This document shows, one piece after another, positions 35,691 to 47,589 of a stretch of 64,000 bases of DNA; position 1 is the first letter of the stretch; each line of letters starts with the position of its first letter. This DNA is from Sambucus nigra (taxonomy: Eukaryota > Streptophyta > Magnoliopsida > Dipsacales > Adoxaceae), in the NCBI GenBank assembly GCA_949130495.1, contig OX422223.1:77560751-77624750 (forward strand), given 5' to 3'. Both the position numbers and the translations under genes were made by a program. The notes beneath the pieces are model-generated. The model did not search any database. It saw only the letters and a program-made list of their open reading frames with translations, and had not been told where the DNA came from.

Positions 35691-36744
35691 CAAGAATTCC
35701 GTCCTCGAAATTTAGCTAAGCCTAATTCTCCAAAGCTCAACTACTTCTATTCTACCCATACTTAAAAATCCTATCTCCAAACTTCTAACCTCCCACGACG
35801 AGTTCATTTTAAATAATTAAGAGTTATATAAAACCAATTTCCAAAACAAGGGCACCGATACACCCTTTATATTTGAGTTTTATGCTCACAACAATCATAA
35901 TGAGGCTTTATTTTCCCCCAAAAATACCAAAATTCCAACAATATAAGTAATACTAAAATTTTAATAAAGTAAAAGTTTTGAATGGTCCGAAGAAATAACT
36001 CCTCTCAATTCCTGACAATCGCCAATTTCGTGAGGGGGGCGTCTCGCAAAAGCAAAATCCAAACAAGGAACTCTCCCAATACACTACTATGAGGCGACGT
36101 CGGGGATTGAGAGTTTGTTAAATCCGGACTAGAGTTCGAAAAGTTTAAATTTTATGAAAATCATTTTGAAAGGGCCCGAAGGCCGACAGAGGTTTTATTT
36201 AAAAATAGTTTACCTTGAAAACGGTTTATATATATACTATAAAATGCCTTATGTCAAACACAAGGTCTTTTTAGATCATCATCTATATAACATGTAGCTC
36301 ACAAATATTATCATACTTATGAGCTAAAATTTTACCTGCGTCCCATCAAACCACAATCTCAACTTTCAAACATAAACAACATCTTACATCATTTCAATAT
36401 ATTACCATTTATAAGGCAAATCCATATCTGGAATACAACAATTATAATAGTCTATCATGACTATATAAAAAGAAGTAGCTTGATCATTACTACTTATCAC
36501 CATAACCACACTTACATTTACCACAAGGTTTAAAGATCTTTTTGAGCACCTTGCAAAATCATCTATCCTTTTTACAAAATAACAGAATAATAGCCTATCT
36601 TGCTCAAAATTTCCCTTTAGGGTCATTACATACATAATAGGGCTATATTTCTACCCTTCACAATTATCTTACATACGATATCCCCAAAACTCATTTTAGT
36701 AATTATCCTATTTATAAAGGAAAATTAACTTACATTACCCATCT
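35691..36744 (-). other. Element B interior 3' of gag, non-coding
   Basis: About 1 kb lacking any pol domain. It contains one hairpin-module copy (36023-36108). The ORF at 36402-36635 is not supported. Confidence 0.6.
36023..36108 (-). repeat. Hairpin module copy in element B interior
   Basis: The plus strand GGCGTCTCGCAAAAGCAAAAT then CCAAACAAGGAACT and ATACACTACTA. The stem is kept only with a G-U pair (UUGC/GCGA). Confidence 0.7.
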
Positions 36745-37709
36745 CTAGTCCGATTGCCCATCCTCATCAACGGGCTCCCAAACAAAGTCCCCCGGTCTAA
36801 AAAGACCTCGAATCTGCTGTAGGGGTTGCACTTCCAAAATTTCATCAAACGGTGGTCCTTTCCCCCTTTGAGGACAATCTCTCTTTTTATGACCTATTTC
36901 TTTACAAAATAAACACTTACCCGTAAATTCTTTCTGCGCACTCGCATTACTGGCACTCTCCTTGCCAAACTTACTTGATGAATTCGAATCTCCAAAGTTC
37001 TTACCCTCTTGCGAACGAAGTCGACATTCATGACACTTTAATAGTGCTGCATTCACTACCTCAACGAAAGTCACTAACCTAGGACTCCCTAACAAATGTT
37101 GTCGGATTTTCCAATCTAAACCTCGAACAAACTTTGATATACGTTCCTCTTCCGTATTTACCTCATTAGGTACTAATTTCGGCCATCTAGAGAAGTCTTC
37201 CTCATATTCCTCCACCGTTCTATTTCCTTGAAAAATCTTTATATTTTGAGTCGGGGAAGGCAAATACCTTTGATCAAAAAGTTCAAAAAATTCTTTTATA
37301 GGTAAAGTATCTCTCTGTTCATATGTGGTGATAGACTCCTACCATTGAGGAGCTGCACCCGATAACCTAAAGGTGACTAAAAACTGTTTCTTCACCTCAC
37401 TACACTCAACATACAAAGAAGCCTCTACATACTATTTTTTCATTGACTTGCAGCCACTGCATCAACTTCCCCTGCAAACTCGGGAGGATGCCACTTACTA
37501 AAATATTTCTTCACTCTCTCCCATAAAGACAATCCTAAATGGGGTGAGGCTGCTCGAGCGGTAGATTGCTGAGCCATCGTAGAAACGGCAGCAGCTACTG
37601 CTTGTGCCACTATATTGGCAACATCATCCGTAGTCATGTTCCTTTGAGGCATTTGAGGTTTCAAATTCCCTTTATTTGCCCTGACTAAACGACCTCCCTT
37701 CGATGGCAT
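36745..37709 (-). pseudogene. Element B gag pseudogene with CCHC zinc knuckle
   Basis: The minus-strand reading starts at ATG 37709 (MPSKGGRLVRANKG). An upstream in-frame ATG at 37745 adds only a hydrophobic leader and is less likely. The first part runs to EFAGEVDAVA near 37450, then the frame shifts. The second part, from about 37360, reads KKQFLVTFRLSGAAPQW, one stop, then through FFELFDQRYLPSPTQ and VEEYEEDFSRWPKLVP, KFVRGLDWKIRQHLLG. This is the capsid-like retrotransposon gag domain of gypsy elements. A knuckle C-LF-C-KEIG-H-KKRD-C (CX2CX4HX4C) follows near 36900, then an acidic tail ending 36745. About 320 codons in total, typical of chromovirus gag. At least one stop and one frameshift make it non-functional. 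Lineage close to Del/Tekay is an inference from LTR length, PBS and gag form. Confidence 0.85.
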
Positions 37710-37872
37710 CTGAAACAAGAACAATTGTATCAGAACGCCTTTCAAATATTTTCAAATCACAGAAAGATATGGACGTATGAATGCAATCGTCCTAATAATA
37801 AGGCTGTACATTAAGAATGCTTACAGAAGATCGTAGTAACGCACACAAATCCTAAAGACACTAGAACCCGAT

Positions 37873-37884
37873 GCTCTGATACCA
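37873..37884 (-). promoter_or_regulatory. Primer-binding site of element B (initiator tRNA-Met)
   Basis: The minus strand reads TGGTATCAGAGC two bases after the 5' LTR end. Confidence 0.92.
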
Positions 37885-38971
37885 CCTGTGACAACCCGCT
37901 CCAAATAATAATGGGTAGCCAGCCCTATACTATAATAAACCAGGTATCTCATACGGCACAATTTCAACATTAACTACAAAACACTATAATATAAGGCTAA
38001 CTACCCGAAATCGTTAAGTGCGAATTGTCAAAATTTAAAAACTTTTTATTTTTAACAACAACAACAAAATCAGTAATGCACATAACCAACAATATACATC
38101 TAACTATGATGAGTGAAATGTGCATGCTCCAATAATATGAAAGAGTGCAATACATTGTAAAACAAAATCTCAACAATGAAATACCCGATTATGCTGTCGG
38201 GTACAGACAATACAATAATTTGAGAAATGAAATATGGAAGTGTTAATCTACAACACTTATATACTAACTCAATATATAAACTGACTCCTAATCTAGATGT
38301 ACAAAGATAGGAATCGACTAAAGAAAAGTGCCGCAATAGTCCGCTACTTCCACAGCTCCACAAATACACTGGATGGATAGCATAAAGGTGTCCTTGCGGA
38401 GGAACACCTTAACTAATACAATATATACAAGGGAAAAGGAAAATATAAACGGGTTAGAGCCCGAGTTTGAAAAATGTTTTATAGCAAGTGTATTAAAATG
38501 CATAATAATTATAAATGCATTATTACATGATTTAGTTGGAATCGAACTCTCCATAATAATTCAACTCACCTCTCATCAAAAGCGCGCACTAAATGTATGC
38601 ACGTGATCTCCAAATGGATGTCCGATTCTATTTTAGGTAAGAGGATTCTAACTTAAACCCAAAAGAAGTATTTAAGTGAAATCATCTAACCTATCTCCCA
38701 ATACATTTGTTTCCATAATTTATAAGTCATATACAATAACTTTAATGTATTAGTTATAGTTATCTTTATAATGTTCATTTGTTGAACATATAAAGTTACA
38801 TGATCCAATCATGCCCACGTCATCACAATACATCAACAATCTCATTTACTAGAATTTTATATTCTAGTGATGCCCATATAAGGCATGAAACCATATATAT
38901 AATTATTATATATGAGTTATTAGCATCAAGAGTTAAAGACTAAACTCCTACCAATTCTCAACACGGCGCTG

Positions 38972-39419
38972 CGTTTCATGCGTGGGACGTCTCGCCGAAG
39001 CGAAATCCAAACAAGGAACCCCCCCGTTACACTACTCCTAACCGTATCGATCCTCGGGGCTCATTATGCCCTCAATGCAAGATGCATGTAACCCAAATTG
39101 TTATCCAAATTTTAATTAATTAATATTCCCAATTCTCAGCAGTACACGGCGTTTCATGCGTGGGACGTCTCACCGAGGCGAAATCCAAACAAGGAACCCC
39201 CCGTTACAGTACTCCTGGCACTGTCGATCGTCGGGATAGGTGATATATATATATATATAGAGAGAGAGAGAAAGAGAGATAATTATGAGCATTAAGGACT
39301 AAACTTATCCCCAAGTTCTAACATTACACTGCGGTTCATGCGTGGGACGTCTCGCCGAGGCGAAATCCAAACAAGGAACCCCCCCGATACACTAATCCTG
39401 GCAATGTAGGTCATTGAGG
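38972..39419 (-). repeat. Hairpin modules, three copies (element B 5' LTR)
   Basis: Copies at 38972-39060, 39150-39236 and 39332-39419 are aligned one-to-one with 33070-33550. Stem variants are TCGC/GCGA, TCGCC/GGTGA (G-U) and TCGCC/GGCGA. Confidence 0.85.
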
Positions 39420-40660
39420 TCCATTATGCACTTGATACCCAAGTACAAACACAAGAAATAATAACCATCCAACCGAGCTATAACTCGAAGGATGCAGGCT
39501 CACATGCTATCATCTTCCAGCAGCCCATATACATAGAAAACTGGGGCCACCTGGTGGGGTTCAACGACACCCACCATGTGATCTACTCATGGACACAACG
39601 TCCCGGGAAGCGGTCATAGCTTCTAACCGTCAAGTGAGAGAGACACATACCCACGACCTCTCACCCCCAAAATAAATAATGTATATATATGTATATATGT
39701 CATTTGCTGACCACCATGTACGACTATGACCTGGGGAATATTCACATCCTGCTTTTCTAGTCAGAATGCTCACCCTCTACGCACGAAAGTTCCCAATGAT
39801 ATCAATGAGGGGGTATGCTTAACATGTAAATACACCATCATATAAGGTATATGTACATCCCACATAATAAAGATATACCATTGTATAAGGTATACTTGCA
39901 CATTATTTCCATAATCATTATACGCCCTTAGGCGAAATAGATTAATATCATTATTTAGTATATCTCTCTCTTTTGATACACTAACCGTAAAAACTCGCAC
40001 AATAACCCCACTTAGTATATGCTATACTAATTCTCACTTGAAGCTCACATGTCGCTTCTAATAATGAATTGTCTCAAAATTCAATTCAAGTTAAGGATAT
40101 TCTTGATCCTAATGAACCTCAATTTGCATACGCGGTTCTCCATCCATAATATGGTTCAATTTATTTTATGAACCTTTAAAGTTATCCCATTTGGGATTGG
40201 ATCCTAAGATCCGGTATCTCTAAGTTATTCTCATTCTCAGATCGTGAAATTGTTATTATCACAAAATAAAATCCCAAATAAAAGTGGGCTTCCCCACTTA
40301 GTAAAATACCAAAATCTCCAATCGGTATTCTTCAAATACTAACCTCGATACTTAGAGGATTTTCCACCAAATTGATATAATCTTTTAGATTCTCACTTCT
40401 CAAAATCAATCACTAAAACTCCCCGACATTTTCATTTAGTCATTTATCACTATTTCTCTTATTTCCCATATAAGAGAGATATCCCACCTTCACATTTATT
40501 TATCAATTAGCCCCATGTATCGTCTTATGATTCTAAAGTCAATAATCCCCTTATATAATCACTTAATCCTTTATGATACTCTGATTATGGAAGTCCATAC
40601 ATATAAACCCAAAGAAAAAGGGGATAAGTTAAATTCTCAAACTTGAACCCAAAATAGGGG

Positions 40661-40780
40661 ACCGGTCGACCGGTGACCAAACCGCGGTCGACCGCATTTC
40701 TTAATTTTGCCTATAATCAAAGACAGTGTGCCCAATTTTGGAGGCGCGGTCGACCGACCCCCTTTACCCGGTCGACCGGC
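40661..40780. repeat. GGTCGACC-core palindromes, element B 5' LTR
   Basis: Four palindromes: ACCGGTCGACCGGT, GCGGTCGACCGC, CGGTCGACCG and CCGGTCGACCGG. They share a core but have different, still self-complementary arms. Confidence 0.88.
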
Positions 40781-41533
40781 CCTACGAGGTACCATGGCCA
40801 AACTCCATTTTTACACAACTCCAACTTCTCAAAAAACCCCAATATAATTACATTTAACCACAAATCTTCAACCCAACCATATTCATAACATTAATATTCA
40901 TCCTAGAATGCATTGAAACCAATTTCTATCATTGAATCTAAGATCTACATATTAAATCTAAGATTATACCCAAAAGTTAGGTTTATTTAAACTAAACCTA
41001 AAACCCATTATATCAATCCAAAAATTATGCAATAATTGGTACACAACAATTATTTAGCAAGTTTAATCACTTGCCTCGGGTTCGTAGGGTCTGAATCCGC
41101 CTTGAGATCGCGTGGAAACCGGAAATCTCCACTTCCTCTCCTCTTTTCTTCTTCCTTTCTCCTTTTCTCTCTCTTTTTTTCTAGGGTTTTTCCTCTTTCT
41201 CTTAAGTGATAATGACTTCTCACATGGCTTTTAAGCCTTATCCCACAAGATACACATCTTTAAATGATAATACACACTTTAAATGACTCGGTAACTTTAA
41301 TTCGAATCAAACGGTCCTAATTTATTTTGGAACCTAAATAGACCCCAAGTACAGTCATTTCGACTTTCTCGACCCTTCCGAAAATGACGGTACCCTCAGA
41401 ATTTCCATTCGAGAGACTTTCTAATGACTCTAAATTTTGACCTCAATTGCCAATTTAATTATTCTCCAATAATATATTATTTATTTCTCCCAAAATAAAT
41501 AAATTACCGTCTCCAAGGTCTCGGGTTGTTACA

Positions 41534-41538
41534 AGCGA
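41534..41538. other. Target site duplication of element B (right)
   Basis: AGCGA, identical to 31977-31981. Confidence 0.9.
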
Positions 41539-41990
41539 GTGAGTCGGGGGTTGAAATACCTTCTCGTGAATGACCGGGTGTAGGTCTTTGTAATTTAATT
41601 CATCACACTATTCGAAAATAAATGCGAGAATAAAATCACACAAGAGCAAGTAATCACAAACAAAAATCGACTCGCTGATAGGAGAGGCGCGAGGGTTTTA
41701 TAAATGTACCTCCCACGGTTTTTACACCGTGGGATGATGAAAAATTTGAGACGATCGGGAGGAGATCACACCTATCTCAGTCGGCCCCGGGACTCCTACC
41801 AACCCAAACTAGAAAGGCTTCTTTTCTTCGCCTTTGGACACCCTCTCTCTACCTTGTTCGATTTCCATATCACTCTTTTCTTTGCGATTAATTATTACAA
41901 ATATAAACAAAATAATGGTGTGTCCAAGCACTGCAATACAAGCCAAGAATAAAAACCCTAATACAAGTCTTCATTTGTATTGCATAAAAT
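41539..41990 (-). other. Continuation of element F leader / promoter-like region
   Basis: This was contiguous with 31976 before element B inserted. On the minus strand a TATA-like CATTTATAAAACCC (near 41703-41690) lies just after a perfect 8-bp hairpin CCCACGGT/ACCGTGGG (41709-41730). This could be the U3/R region of element F's 5' LTR, but it does not match the 3' LTR at 25884-27670. The ORF at 41704-41952 is not supported. Confidence 0.35.
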
Positions 41991-42265
41991 TTTATGTGTT
42001 GTGTTTGTAATTTTATTATTTTTACCTGTGGATTTTATTAATTGTGTTTTTAATTTTATTAATGAATCATTGCCTTCATTTGTATTTCATAAAATCCCCG
42101 GGTGTGCGTTGTGTTTGTAATTTTATTATTTTTTTATTTTTATTTTGTGTCATTTTATTTTTATGTTTTATTTTAGATTTATTTAGAATTTTCAATGATT
42201 TATTTTCTATTTTCTTTTTACTAGTGTATTTGTATTTTTATTTATATTAATAAAATTCTTATTAA
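41991..42265 (+). mobile_element. Inverted LTR fragment related to element F
   Basis: GTGTTGTGTTTGTAATTTTATTATTTTT and following bases match the reverse complement of about 27160-27490 in element F's LTR, but in the opposite orientation to F. The segment CTTCATTTGTATTGCATAAAA to TTATTATTTTT is itself duplicated at about 100-bp offset. Confidence 0.55.
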
Positions 42266-42777
42266 TAAAATTGTTTACCTGTGGATTTTATGGCATAAAA
42301 TTGTATCATGTTGTGTTTGGTTAGATTCATTAATTTGACGTATTTTTATTTGATAGGCAATGATTAAAAGATAGTGATGAGCGGGATGTTCGACATCAAT
42401 AAGACATTGAAGATCGAGATGCTTGACATCGATAGGAGCTCAAAGAATTAAAAATTAGCAACCAACAAGATCTACTACAGATGCAAACTGACTGTTTTGT
42501 GGCAATTGATTGTTGAGTTGTTTGGGTGAAATCTAACTTATAAACATGTTGGTATTCATGGATAAACAAAGGAGTCTATGCCAATTTTTCTTAAATAGTA
42601 GTTGTTGGTTAGTTTTAGTTGTATAGTTGTTGGTGAAAAATTATCTCTTTTAAAGTTAAATTTTCAATGGTGGTGGTGAGTATTTGTTATGGTGGTGGTA
42701 AGAATTTGATATTGGTTGGTGTATAGTATTCTTAGAATCACTTTTAATGTTTAAAATAGGTTAGCTACCTGTGGTTT
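42266..42777. other. Intergenic, nothing firmly recognised
   Basis: This contains ATAAACAAAGGAGTCTATGCC (42564 region), resembling the internal repeat of Helitron-1. It may be a Helitron relic; otherwise no feature is seen. Confidence 0.3.
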
Positions 42778-44010
42778 TCATGAATAAACAAAGCTAATTC
42801 GAGGGCTATAGGGATCCAACACAAAATCAGGAATCGTCTCGGGTGAGGTATAGGAAGTGGATGAACCTTCGTAACCTATTACTTGTCTATTAACGTTACC
42901 TAAAGAGGGACCGACGAGCATCTTTTCTACCTTTTTAGATATTTCATCTAAAGTGACCTTGACCTCCTGGGGTTGTTTGAGATTTCTCTTGAGTTGGGAT
43001 ACATGGCCTTTAAGTTTCTCACGAATCTCCAATGAAGATTGGAGATCTCCCATACGACTAGTCTCGGTGTTGGTCAAATTGGTCTTTTTTCGGCCTAAAA
43101 TGATCAACTGCTCGCATAAAGAAATCTTCACATTCTTGAGTTGACTCACCGATGCCTCACACTCTCTCAAAATTTTTACCTCTTTCTCCACATCTAACAC
43201 CTTAAGAAACAAATCTTTATTTAGATTTTTAGTTTTCAAGGTCTCAGTGTAAAGATCACTAAACGCCTTTTGAATGCAATCTTCTCCCTCACTCAAAATC
43301 TAACCCTCACTTTCACTATCCTGAGAACGAATCAAAACATCATCGAGGCTTTTACATTTAGATATGTACTCATTGGCGTGGGACAAACTAGAAGTGCTAA
43401 CTCACTAGCCATTAACACAACGTATGGTTCCTGTGGTGCTTCTTCCCCTCAACCAACTCGACGTCAGTATTGCTAAAAGTGGCCTTATTAACAACTTTCT
43501 GTCCCTTCCTCTTTAGCCTAGTGGGACACTCATGATCCTTGTGCCCTTTACCCTCACATTCATAACACCTAATGTCTTCTTCTTTCTCTCCCCCGCTTGT
43601 GCCCTCATTCTTATATTTCTTTTTCTTAAAAATCTTTTCTTCGGAAGAATTTTCTTTGGAAAATTTGATAAACTTTTTGATTTTTTGGCAAAAAGGGCCA
43701 AGTCATCAAAATCACTATCAAACTCAGATTTGGACTCATAAACTCTCTCTTTCTTCTTATTCTTAGATTGAGTGTTTAAAGAAATCCCTACTTCCGTAGG
43801 TTTAATAGTTTTAGGGAACATCTCAATCTCATACGTTTGAATATATCCTACAAGTTCTTCTAACCTAAGAGTGTCTAGGATCCCTAACGAATTAAGTACG
43901 ATGACCAGAGGAATAAACCAGGCAGGGAATGACCTCAAAATTTTCTTCAAAATTCTCATCTCAGGAATCTTCTCACCCATAAATTTGGAGCATCAAAATC
44001 CTCTAGTAAA
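42778..44010 (-). pseudogene. Copia gag pseudogene, minus-strand fragment
   Basis: The minus-strand reading starts within gag at about 44005 and runs PEMRILKKILRSFPAWFIPL, LRLEELVGYIQTYEIEMFP, the UBN2-type gag domain of plant copia elements. The frame then shifts -1 at an A-rich run before KKFIKFSKENSSEEK. It enters an intact zinc knuckle C-YE-C-EGKG-H-KDHE-C at about 43567-43526. A second frame (43296-42778) encodes a Lys/Glu-rich coiled coil followed by VGPSLGNVNRQVIGYEGSS. The same order is found in the plus-strand copy at 50983-52699, so these are two copies of one family in opposite orientation. Both ends are truncated and no LTR is attached. The knuckle here is complete, whereas the last Cys is lost in the other copy. 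Confidence 0.75.
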
Positions 44011-44568
44011 AACTATATGAGCTCTATTATAAGACACGACAAGCATGTAGGGGGAAGAGTTCCATGTCCTGCAAAACATGAATATCAATGCTTTAATGTT
44101 TCAAGTCCTTTTCCTGTAGTCAAACTCTAGAACATGCAGGGATGATCATGCAAGTAAATTTAAGCAGATTCAAGTAGATATAACCAGATAAGTAGAGTAA
44201 TTTCCAAATACTAAACTATAAAATAAATATTTAGATTACTGTCTTTAATCAACTCATTTTTTGGGGTGAATAACATTCAATCAGTTTCGTGATAGGGTTC
44301 TTTATGTTGTTGGCCAGGAATAGTTATAAAGTTTTATTGCAGTCCCAGTTTGTGAATTGACTTGGCCTCTTTGAGTTTTATATAAACTGTTACTGTAATG
44401 TTATTGATACCTCCTGATTTTTATTACTTACATTTGTTTCCTTTCACTATTTCATACAATAGTTTACAATTCTAATTTGAAGGTGCTATGACGAATGCAT
44501 TTTTTTCTCTTTGAAGCGTGACACTAGAAGGGATAAAAATACATTTATGAAATATCAAAAGTGTTACT
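44011..44568. other. AT-rich flanking DNA, no feature recognised
   Basis: This is non-repetitive as far as visible and intron-like in composition. It is the left flank of copia element G; the right flank resumes at 55692. Confidence 0.35.
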
Positions 44569-44888
44569 TGTAAGGACATATTTTATAAGTCATATTGTAC
44601 ATTAGTGTATGTCGTATACCGCTACAAACCATCGAAGAAAAAGTTCAAGTTTGAAGATATATCAAGACGGACCCGAATATCAAACGTTCTTCAACATTGA
44701 AGCCTCTGCAAGATTAATTTTGTTAAGATTGTGTTTTGGTTACTTTATGATTCATTTAAAATTTTTGGGATATTTTTCTAAAATATTTTCTAAGTGTTGA
44801 GGCATTGTTTTTCGTCAAAATATTTTTCTAAGTGCTGAGGCGAATTTTTTGAAATAAAAGAAATAAATTTATTTTTTTCACTCCGTTG

Positions 44889-44997
44889 TTCGAGCGACGT
44901 ATGCCTGTCATTCAAGTGACATTGGCATCTCGCGCGATGTCATTCAAGCGACATCTGGCTTCGTTCGAGCGACATTTGGACATCATTTGAGCGACGA
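44889..44997 (+). repeat. ~22-bp TTCGAGCGAC repeat array, directly upstream of TATA
   Basis: TTCGAGCGAC-like units start at 44889, 44911, 44943, 44964 and 44986, with a further degenerate unit between. Spacing is mostly 21-22 bases. The 3' LTR copy is at 54923-55034. The array ends about 17 bases before the TATA box, an enhancer-like position. Confidence 0.82.
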
Positions 44998-45304
44998 GAC
45001 GATTCAATTTTTCTATATAAAGCGTGTTAAACGAGTCCTTTTTTGTTAAGAAGACCTGATGATTTTAATTCTGCACAAACTACATAACAACATAATACTT
45101 TGTCTTCTTCAATTTAGGGTTCAATCTTTTGTTTTTCAATTCACAAAAATCCCAGATGCTTTCGTGAATTGTTTTGGAACCCAAGATACATGTTTGTTGG
45201 AGTTTCTCTTATAGGGAGGATAACCTACTGTTGATATAGGTGCCACTTGAGGGAGGTACTGGGCCGACGTTGATTGCATGTCATAGGGAGTACTCGTGGG
45301 TGTT

Positions 45305-45309
45305 ACTGG
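45305..45309. other. Target site duplication of element C (left)
   Basis: ACTGG, repeated at 50544-50548. Confidence 0.92.
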
Positions 45310-47589
45310 TGTAACACCCCGTTTTTTTATTATTTAATTTAATTAATTAACTAAAATATTCGAGAAAAATAAAATTTTGAATTTAATGAGTTTTATTAAA
45401 TAAATATGTTGGTTATGATTTTAGAAGAATAAAACATCAAGCAAAATCGAAATCGGATTTAAAATGAAGTTTTTATGAGAGTTTTAAGTTTAGCCTTAAA
45501 AAAAAGGAAAAAACATTTGTCACGAATTTAGTCTGTGGCTAATAAAAAATTTGATTTTTAGTTAAAGGGTATTAAACGAAGTGGAATGGCACTGGTGGCA
45601 TACCTATTCAATCGATCGATCGATGATGCTAGATTTGAAGCGATTCAGTGATTTTATCCAAGTTTTTCACCAGAGAACTCTTCTAAAAGTTTTTCCTCTC
45701 CACCATAATCATCAACCTCCAACATAATCAAGTTTTTGTCACAAGTTTTGGGAGGCTTAATTGGGGCTTAATCAAGATCGTTCAAGAACGCTTCTTTGCT
45801 AATTTTTTAAGAGGAATCTAGATTTCTAATAAGATTTTCAACACAATCTTCACAGGAATGAATACTCTATTCTTTTTCATTAGTATTATGAATTTTAAGT
45901 GTCGCCTAAACACTTAATTACATGTTTTCTTAAAAAAATTAGTAACTTAATTAGAAAAAGTGAACACTAACTATGGGGCTATTTTTTATAAAATCTTTTA
46001 ATCTAAATAATATTCATAAACCTTTGGGTACGTAGTATTCGTGAGTGATTTTGGGTTTTATTGGTGTAGGTTGCATGTAGAAAAACCTTTGTTTAAAAAT
46101 AAATTATTTTAAGGGGCGTATAACTCACGTAATTTATGTAGAGATAATTAAATTAAAATTTTGTTGTATTAATGATGAAATAGCGGTATATTTAAGTTAA
46201 AATAATTAAATGAGATTAACTGGGTATTTTGTCGTTATGTTAAATTAAATTGAGATTTAAGGGATTGGACTATCATGCGTAGTTTGGAACATTGATTTAT
46301 TATGCATATTGGTATGACTTGTTGGTATTATTAAATATCATTATGACGATGGGTTATTGGGTACTATTGCTCTCCCAATATTTTAGAATGCCTTTTATTT
46401 AGGAATGGGACTAGTGAGGGAAAATTTTCATGATTTTATCATGCCGGGGGTGTGCTGAGTTTTATTACTTTATCGCCGTTAGTTTACGTATGATACTAGG
46501 TTGAGATTTATGTTAGAAAATCCTCCTATACATACGTTAGGACGTATTGATAACTTGGGGACCCTTAGGTTTGGGACTAAGGGGTATTTTGAGGATCTCA
46601 CATCGATAAAAGGGTGGGGTAATTTGAAATTGTGAATTGAGAAAATTGAGAATTAATACCTAAGATAATAAGACGGGTATTAAAATCTATTGGCGACATA
46701 ATCAGCGAGGGCCGACCGTTTAAATGGGCCAGACGGCGTTTTATGTCGTGTCGTGTGTGGAACCCCGTCAATCAGCGAGGGCCGACACTCTAAACGAGCT
46801 AGTCGGCGTTTTGACGAGGGGATGTGTATTTTGGTGGAGAAATCGCCCGAGGTGGGAGGACCGCCATAAATAATTGAGTATCTAAGAAAAGGCAGTTAAT
46901 TTAATTAAATTAACATCGTGGGACTTGGGATTAAAAATCATATTGGTGTGCCTTTTTAAATGAGGATCTCTTCGGGTAGTTAGTGATTTTTATTTATCAC
47001 GTTTATTATCTCGTTTAATTTAAAATACTCTATTGTGATATTTATTGCATATAATGCTACTGTCTTGATTCAAGGATCCTATTTGAGGGGAGTAGTGTGT
47101 ATTCTTGCTCTGGGCTTTGGTTTTGACCCATGCGTTGACTAATCTTTTTCAGGATTAGATTTAGAGAAGTTGCATAAGTTTATCAGAGTTATCATTTGGA
47201 GGTGCAACTGGAGTTATTCATTTTATGGCATAGTTTATCTTAGACTTTGTTTTCCAGTCGTATTTCATTATGAGACTTCATTGGAGGTTTATTGGGCCAT
47301 TTGGTTCCAGAGTTGTTTAGAGGATTTTTGTTGGATTATTCAGATATTTATTATTCAGATTTTATTTCATCATTTTTTGAAGATTGGATTTATTCGGAGA
47401 TAGCATGTGATGGATCTTTTATCACTTAGTTGTTTATGATCATTTGAGATTGATTCAATTATTTATCTTATGGACTGATTATTTATGTCCCATATTTGTC
47501 TCATGCTAAAAATGGTATTTATTTAGTTCTAGGCATAGTCGGCGGAGGTGGCTGGCCACCCTGTCTGTCGGATTTTGTGGGGTGTGACA
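45310..47589 (+). repeat. Element C 5' LTR (2.28 kb)
   Basis: It has an ATCGATCGATCGAT palindrome at about 45611-45624 and a leader tandem repeat of AATCAGCGAGGGCCGAC units at 46700-46743 and 46770-46813. The ORF at 47170-47403 has a diverged equivalent in the other LTR and no recognisable product. Confidence 0.9.

Larger units (their letters stand above)
31982..41533 (-). mobile_element. Element B: complete gag-only Ty3/gypsy element (TR-GAG-like)
   Basis: Two 3.65-3.70-kb LTRs (TGTAACAACCCG start, GGTTGTCACA end on the minus strand) flank a 2.2-kb interior with a PBS, a decayed gag and a PPT. A perfect 5-bp duplication (AGCGA) brackets it, so the insertion is structurally complete. There is no room for pol between gag (ends 36745) and the PPT (about 35677), so it was non-autonomous when it moved or lost pol in its family's past. 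The LTRs differ at about 11 of the first 130 bases but are closer elsewhere; most differences are transitions. It sits inside the leader of element F. Confidence 0.92.
37887..41533 (-). repeat. Element B 5' LTR
   Basis: It matches 31982-35676 along its whole length. It keeps a perfect inverted repeat GCAAGT-TTAATC-ACTTGC (41057-41074), intact GGTCGACC palindromes and three hairpin modules. The (TA)n tracts are much shorter than in the 3' LTR. Frames at 38100-38606 are LTR-derived and broken relative to the other copy. Confidence 0.9.
44569..45309 (+). repeat. Element G 5' LTR, left part
   Basis: Starts TGTAAGGACATATTTTATAAG. It contains the 22-bp repeat array at 44889-44997 and a TATA box TATATAA at 45014-45020. 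It is interrupted by element C; the last five bases (ACTGG) are the target duplication. Confidence 0.88.
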
